From assembly GCA_016220085.1 (NCBI GenBank), contig JACRIN010000022.1, positions 1 through 52,158 of the forward strand: a DNA stretch of 52,158 nt, given 5' to 3'. Below are positions 50,408-52,158 of the stretch, piece by piece. This DNA comes from Planctomycetota bacterium (lineage in GTDB: Bacteria > Planctomycetota > UBA1135 > GCA-002686595). The translations under genes and the position numbers were made by a program. Within the stretch, counting starts at the first letter, position 1; each line of letters begins with the position of its first letter. The notes under the pieces were generated by a model. The model ran no database searches and had not been told where the DNA came from. It was given only the letters and a program-made list of their open reading frames with translations.

Positions 50408-52158
50408 TCAGCGTAACTCCACCCGCCAGACCGTTCCGGCTCCGAGCGCGACGATTTCGTCACCGCCTTGGACGAGCCCGGTGACCGTCGCGCCGAGGTC
50501 GATGCGATCGAGCAGGAAGAGCTCGCGCTCGCGATCGAAGAGCGCCAATCCGCGGTCGGTGACCACCAACACGCGCGTCGCCGTCACGCGCGCCTGGTTG
50601 CCGAAGTGCTCGCCCTCCGCGAGCGCGAACGAATCGCTGCGCGCGCCGCTCTCGAGATCGATGTCGACCAAGCGCTCGCCATCCGACTCCGCCGCCACTG
50701 CGAGCACGCGCGAACCTTGCGCGGCAAGGATCGTCCGCAGCGAGCCGATCTCGAACGGCGGGCCGGCGAGCAGCGAACTTCGCGTGGAATGGGGCTTGGA
50801 ATCCGGCGCTGAATCAGTCGCGACCCACACGCGGTAGCCGCGGTCGGAATCGCACGGCGTCCAGAGCCAAGAGCCGTCGCCGGCGTCGATCGGACTCGCG
50901 CCGAGCCAACCGGGCGCTTCGAGCCGGCGTCGACGGCTCTGGAAGCTCCACTGGAGCCTGCCGTCCGCGGCGTCGAAGAGCACGCCGACGCCGGTGTGCG
51001 TGGTCGCGAGGATCCGGCCGTCATGCAGGACGAGCGCGGCGGGCGCGAGGTCGGTGAACACACGCGCGCCGAAACGATCGAGGTCCTCGCGCGGTCCGAT
51101 CACGCCGACCGCGAGCCTGCGTTGCCAGAGCGGATGCCCGGTCGCGAGATCGAGCGCGACCGCCCACGTCACCGCGCTGCCTCGCGCGCGCGACTCGTCG
51201 CGCGGGCCCGCCGCGCCGGACTGGCGCGCGAGCCACACGATCGAGGTCGCGAGCACCGCGGGGCCGGGCTGGAACTCGAGCTCGTCGAACGCGAAACCGT
51301 CGCCGAGCGCGGTCGCGCGGCCATTCGCGTCGACGTGCGTCTTGCCGCCGATCGCCCAGCGCACGGCGGGCACGGGATCGAGCTCGAGCACGCTGGTCGG
51401 AAACGCGAGCCGCACGACCACCGAGCGGGTCGCCGCCGAGCGCGCCGACTTCGGACGCGCCGGCCCCGGGCGCCCGTCGCCGGTGCCGACGGCGATCACG
51501 AGCTCGTCGCCGACCGCGATCGGCGTGAGCGCCGGCACCGGATCGTGCCGCAGCCGCGGGATCCGCGTTTCGACGTCCAGTCCGAGCCCGCGCAAGAGCG
51601 TCTTCGGCCGGGCGACTTCGGGCGCACCCTGACCGCTCGCGGCGAAGACCGCGATGGCGTCGTCCGATTGCACGACGAGCAGGCCCGAGGCGAGCCACGT
51701 CGCTCCGGGCGACGGCAGCGTCAGCCACGCGTCGCGTCGGAGTTCCTTCGAGAGCTCGGCGTCGCGCCAGCGCGTCGGCAACGGGCGGTCGTAGACCTGC
51801 GCGCGCGCTCGGCCGAAGCTACGTGCGCGCGCGAGAGCTTCGTCAGCGCCGTGCGCTCGGGGGTGTGTGTCTTCGGCCTGGTGCGACTCACCGCCCGTCG
51901 CGAGGGGTGCAAGCGCCGCGCGTCGTCGCGCGAGCGCCGGTTCGAACGTCGCGCGGAGTTCCGGCAGGAGCTCGACGTGTTCGGCCGCCCGGTCGAGCCA
52001 CGCGCTCGCGAGCTCGACGCGGCCTTCCGCGAACGCGTGATCGCAGAGGCGCGCCGCGGCGCGCGCCGCGGCGGCGGTCGCGGGGTACGAGCGCGCGGCC
52101 GCGGCCCGGCGCGCGACGGGGGCGGCGGCGCGCGCGAGCGCCGCGGGGGCGCGCGCGC
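50408..52158 (-). CDS. PQQ-type repeat protein, N-terminus outside the window (partial)
   Basis: The frame is open from the stop at 50408 to the window edge, at least 583 codons, so the true start lies beyond. The internal TTG at 51781 is not the start: upstream codons give sensible sequence with a TPR-like segment (ARLCDHAFAEGRVELASAWL). Propeller-type strands with ALDLATGHPLWQRRL, FDAADGRLQWSF and VDIDLESGARS are seen toward the C-terminus. The layout, helical region then PQQ-like propeller, recalls the giant protein at 39061-43635. It is probably exported, but the signal region is not visible. It lies upstream of moxR on the same strand and may belong to the same unit. Confidence 0.82.
   Translation of the reverse strand, partial: ARAPAALARAAAPVARRAAAARSYPATAAAARAAARLCDHAFAEGRVELASAWLDRAAEHVELLPELRATFEPALARRRAALAPLATGGESHQAEDTHPRAHGADEALARARSFGRARAQVYDRPLPTRWRDAELSKELRRDAWLTLPSPGATWLASGLLVVQSDDAIAVFAASGQGAPEVARPKTLLRGLGLDVETRIPRLRHDPVPALTPIAVGDELVIAVGTGDGRPGPARPKSARSAATRSVVVRLAFPTSVLELDPVPAVRWAIGGKTHVDANGRATALGDGFAFDELEFQPGPAVLATSIVWLARQSGAAGPRDESRARGSAVTWAVALDLATGHPLWQRRLAVGVIGPREDLDRFGARVFTDLAPAALVLHDGRILATTHTGVGVLFDAADGRLQWSFQSRRRRLEAPGWLGASPIDAGDGSWLWTPCDSDRGYRVWVATDSAPDSKPHSTRSSLLAGPPFEIGSLRTILAAQGSRVLAVAAESDGERLVDIDLESGARSDSFALAEGEHFGNQARVTATRVLVVTDRGLALFDRERELFLLDRIDLGATVTGLVQGGDEIVALGAGTVWRVELR

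Overview
The window is a very G+C-rich bacterial chromosome segment. It most resembles a member of the Planctomycetota. This is an inference from gene content: secreted alpha/alpha-toroid 'prenyltransferase-like' repeat proteins, PQQ-type propellers, an FG-GAP/VCBS lipoprotein, a PknK-like kinase and a MoxR/DUF58/BatA-type von Willebrand cluster carrying long coiled-coil proteins. Outer-membrane porin and lipoprotein signals indicate a diderm envelope.

Layout. 1-3972 (+): the end of a linked rRNA operon (16S 3' end, tRNA-Ile, tRNA-Ala, 23S, 5S) closed by a strong UUCG-capped terminator. 4102-6791 (+): an apparently complete IS66-family insertion sequence (TnpA, TnpB, TnpC). 6788-10066 (-): a three-gene extracytoplasmic redox operon made of a porin, an FMN-binding/ApbE fusion and a four-helix membrane protein with paired histidines. 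It is preceded by twin operator-like palindromes, and the stop codon of its last gene falls inside the IS66 right end. 10149-10933: a gene-free stretch with short tandem repeats. 10934-14536 (-): a large Ser/Thr kinase with ATPase and TPR regions. 14640-16067 (+): cysS. 16254-20767 (-): nusA-infB-rbfA. 21304-27289 (+): a secreted HEAT/TPR-like protein, an RlmI-type methyltransferase, thiS, thiG, a CPBP protease and a gamma-carbonic-anhydrase-like protein. 27582-29825 (+): an FG-GAP lipoprotein. 29876-30688 (+): larE.

30679-50236 (-) is one tightly packed gene train, in order of transcription: moxR, DUF58, a BatA-like VWA protein, a second VWA/amidotransferase-like membrane protein, a giant secreted TPR/PQQ protein, a toroid protein, a DUF4175-like membrane protein, a 945-residue periplasmic coiled-coil protein, a Pro/Gln/Lys-rich secreted protein and a second toroid protein. 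Most junctions are 4-bp stop/start overlaps or 3-nt gaps, which implies one envelope-associated complex or process. A further PQQ-type gene (50408 to the window end) lies upstream on the same strand.

The points most worth following are: (i) the DUF4175-like gene is interrupted by an in-frame TAG at 36626-36628 with the same frame open on both sides; (ii) the porin/flavin/haem-like operon and its two operators; (iii) the toroid-VWA train, whose two toroid proteins share a C-terminal LPxFQR ending. Everything here was read by eye; no similarity search was run.
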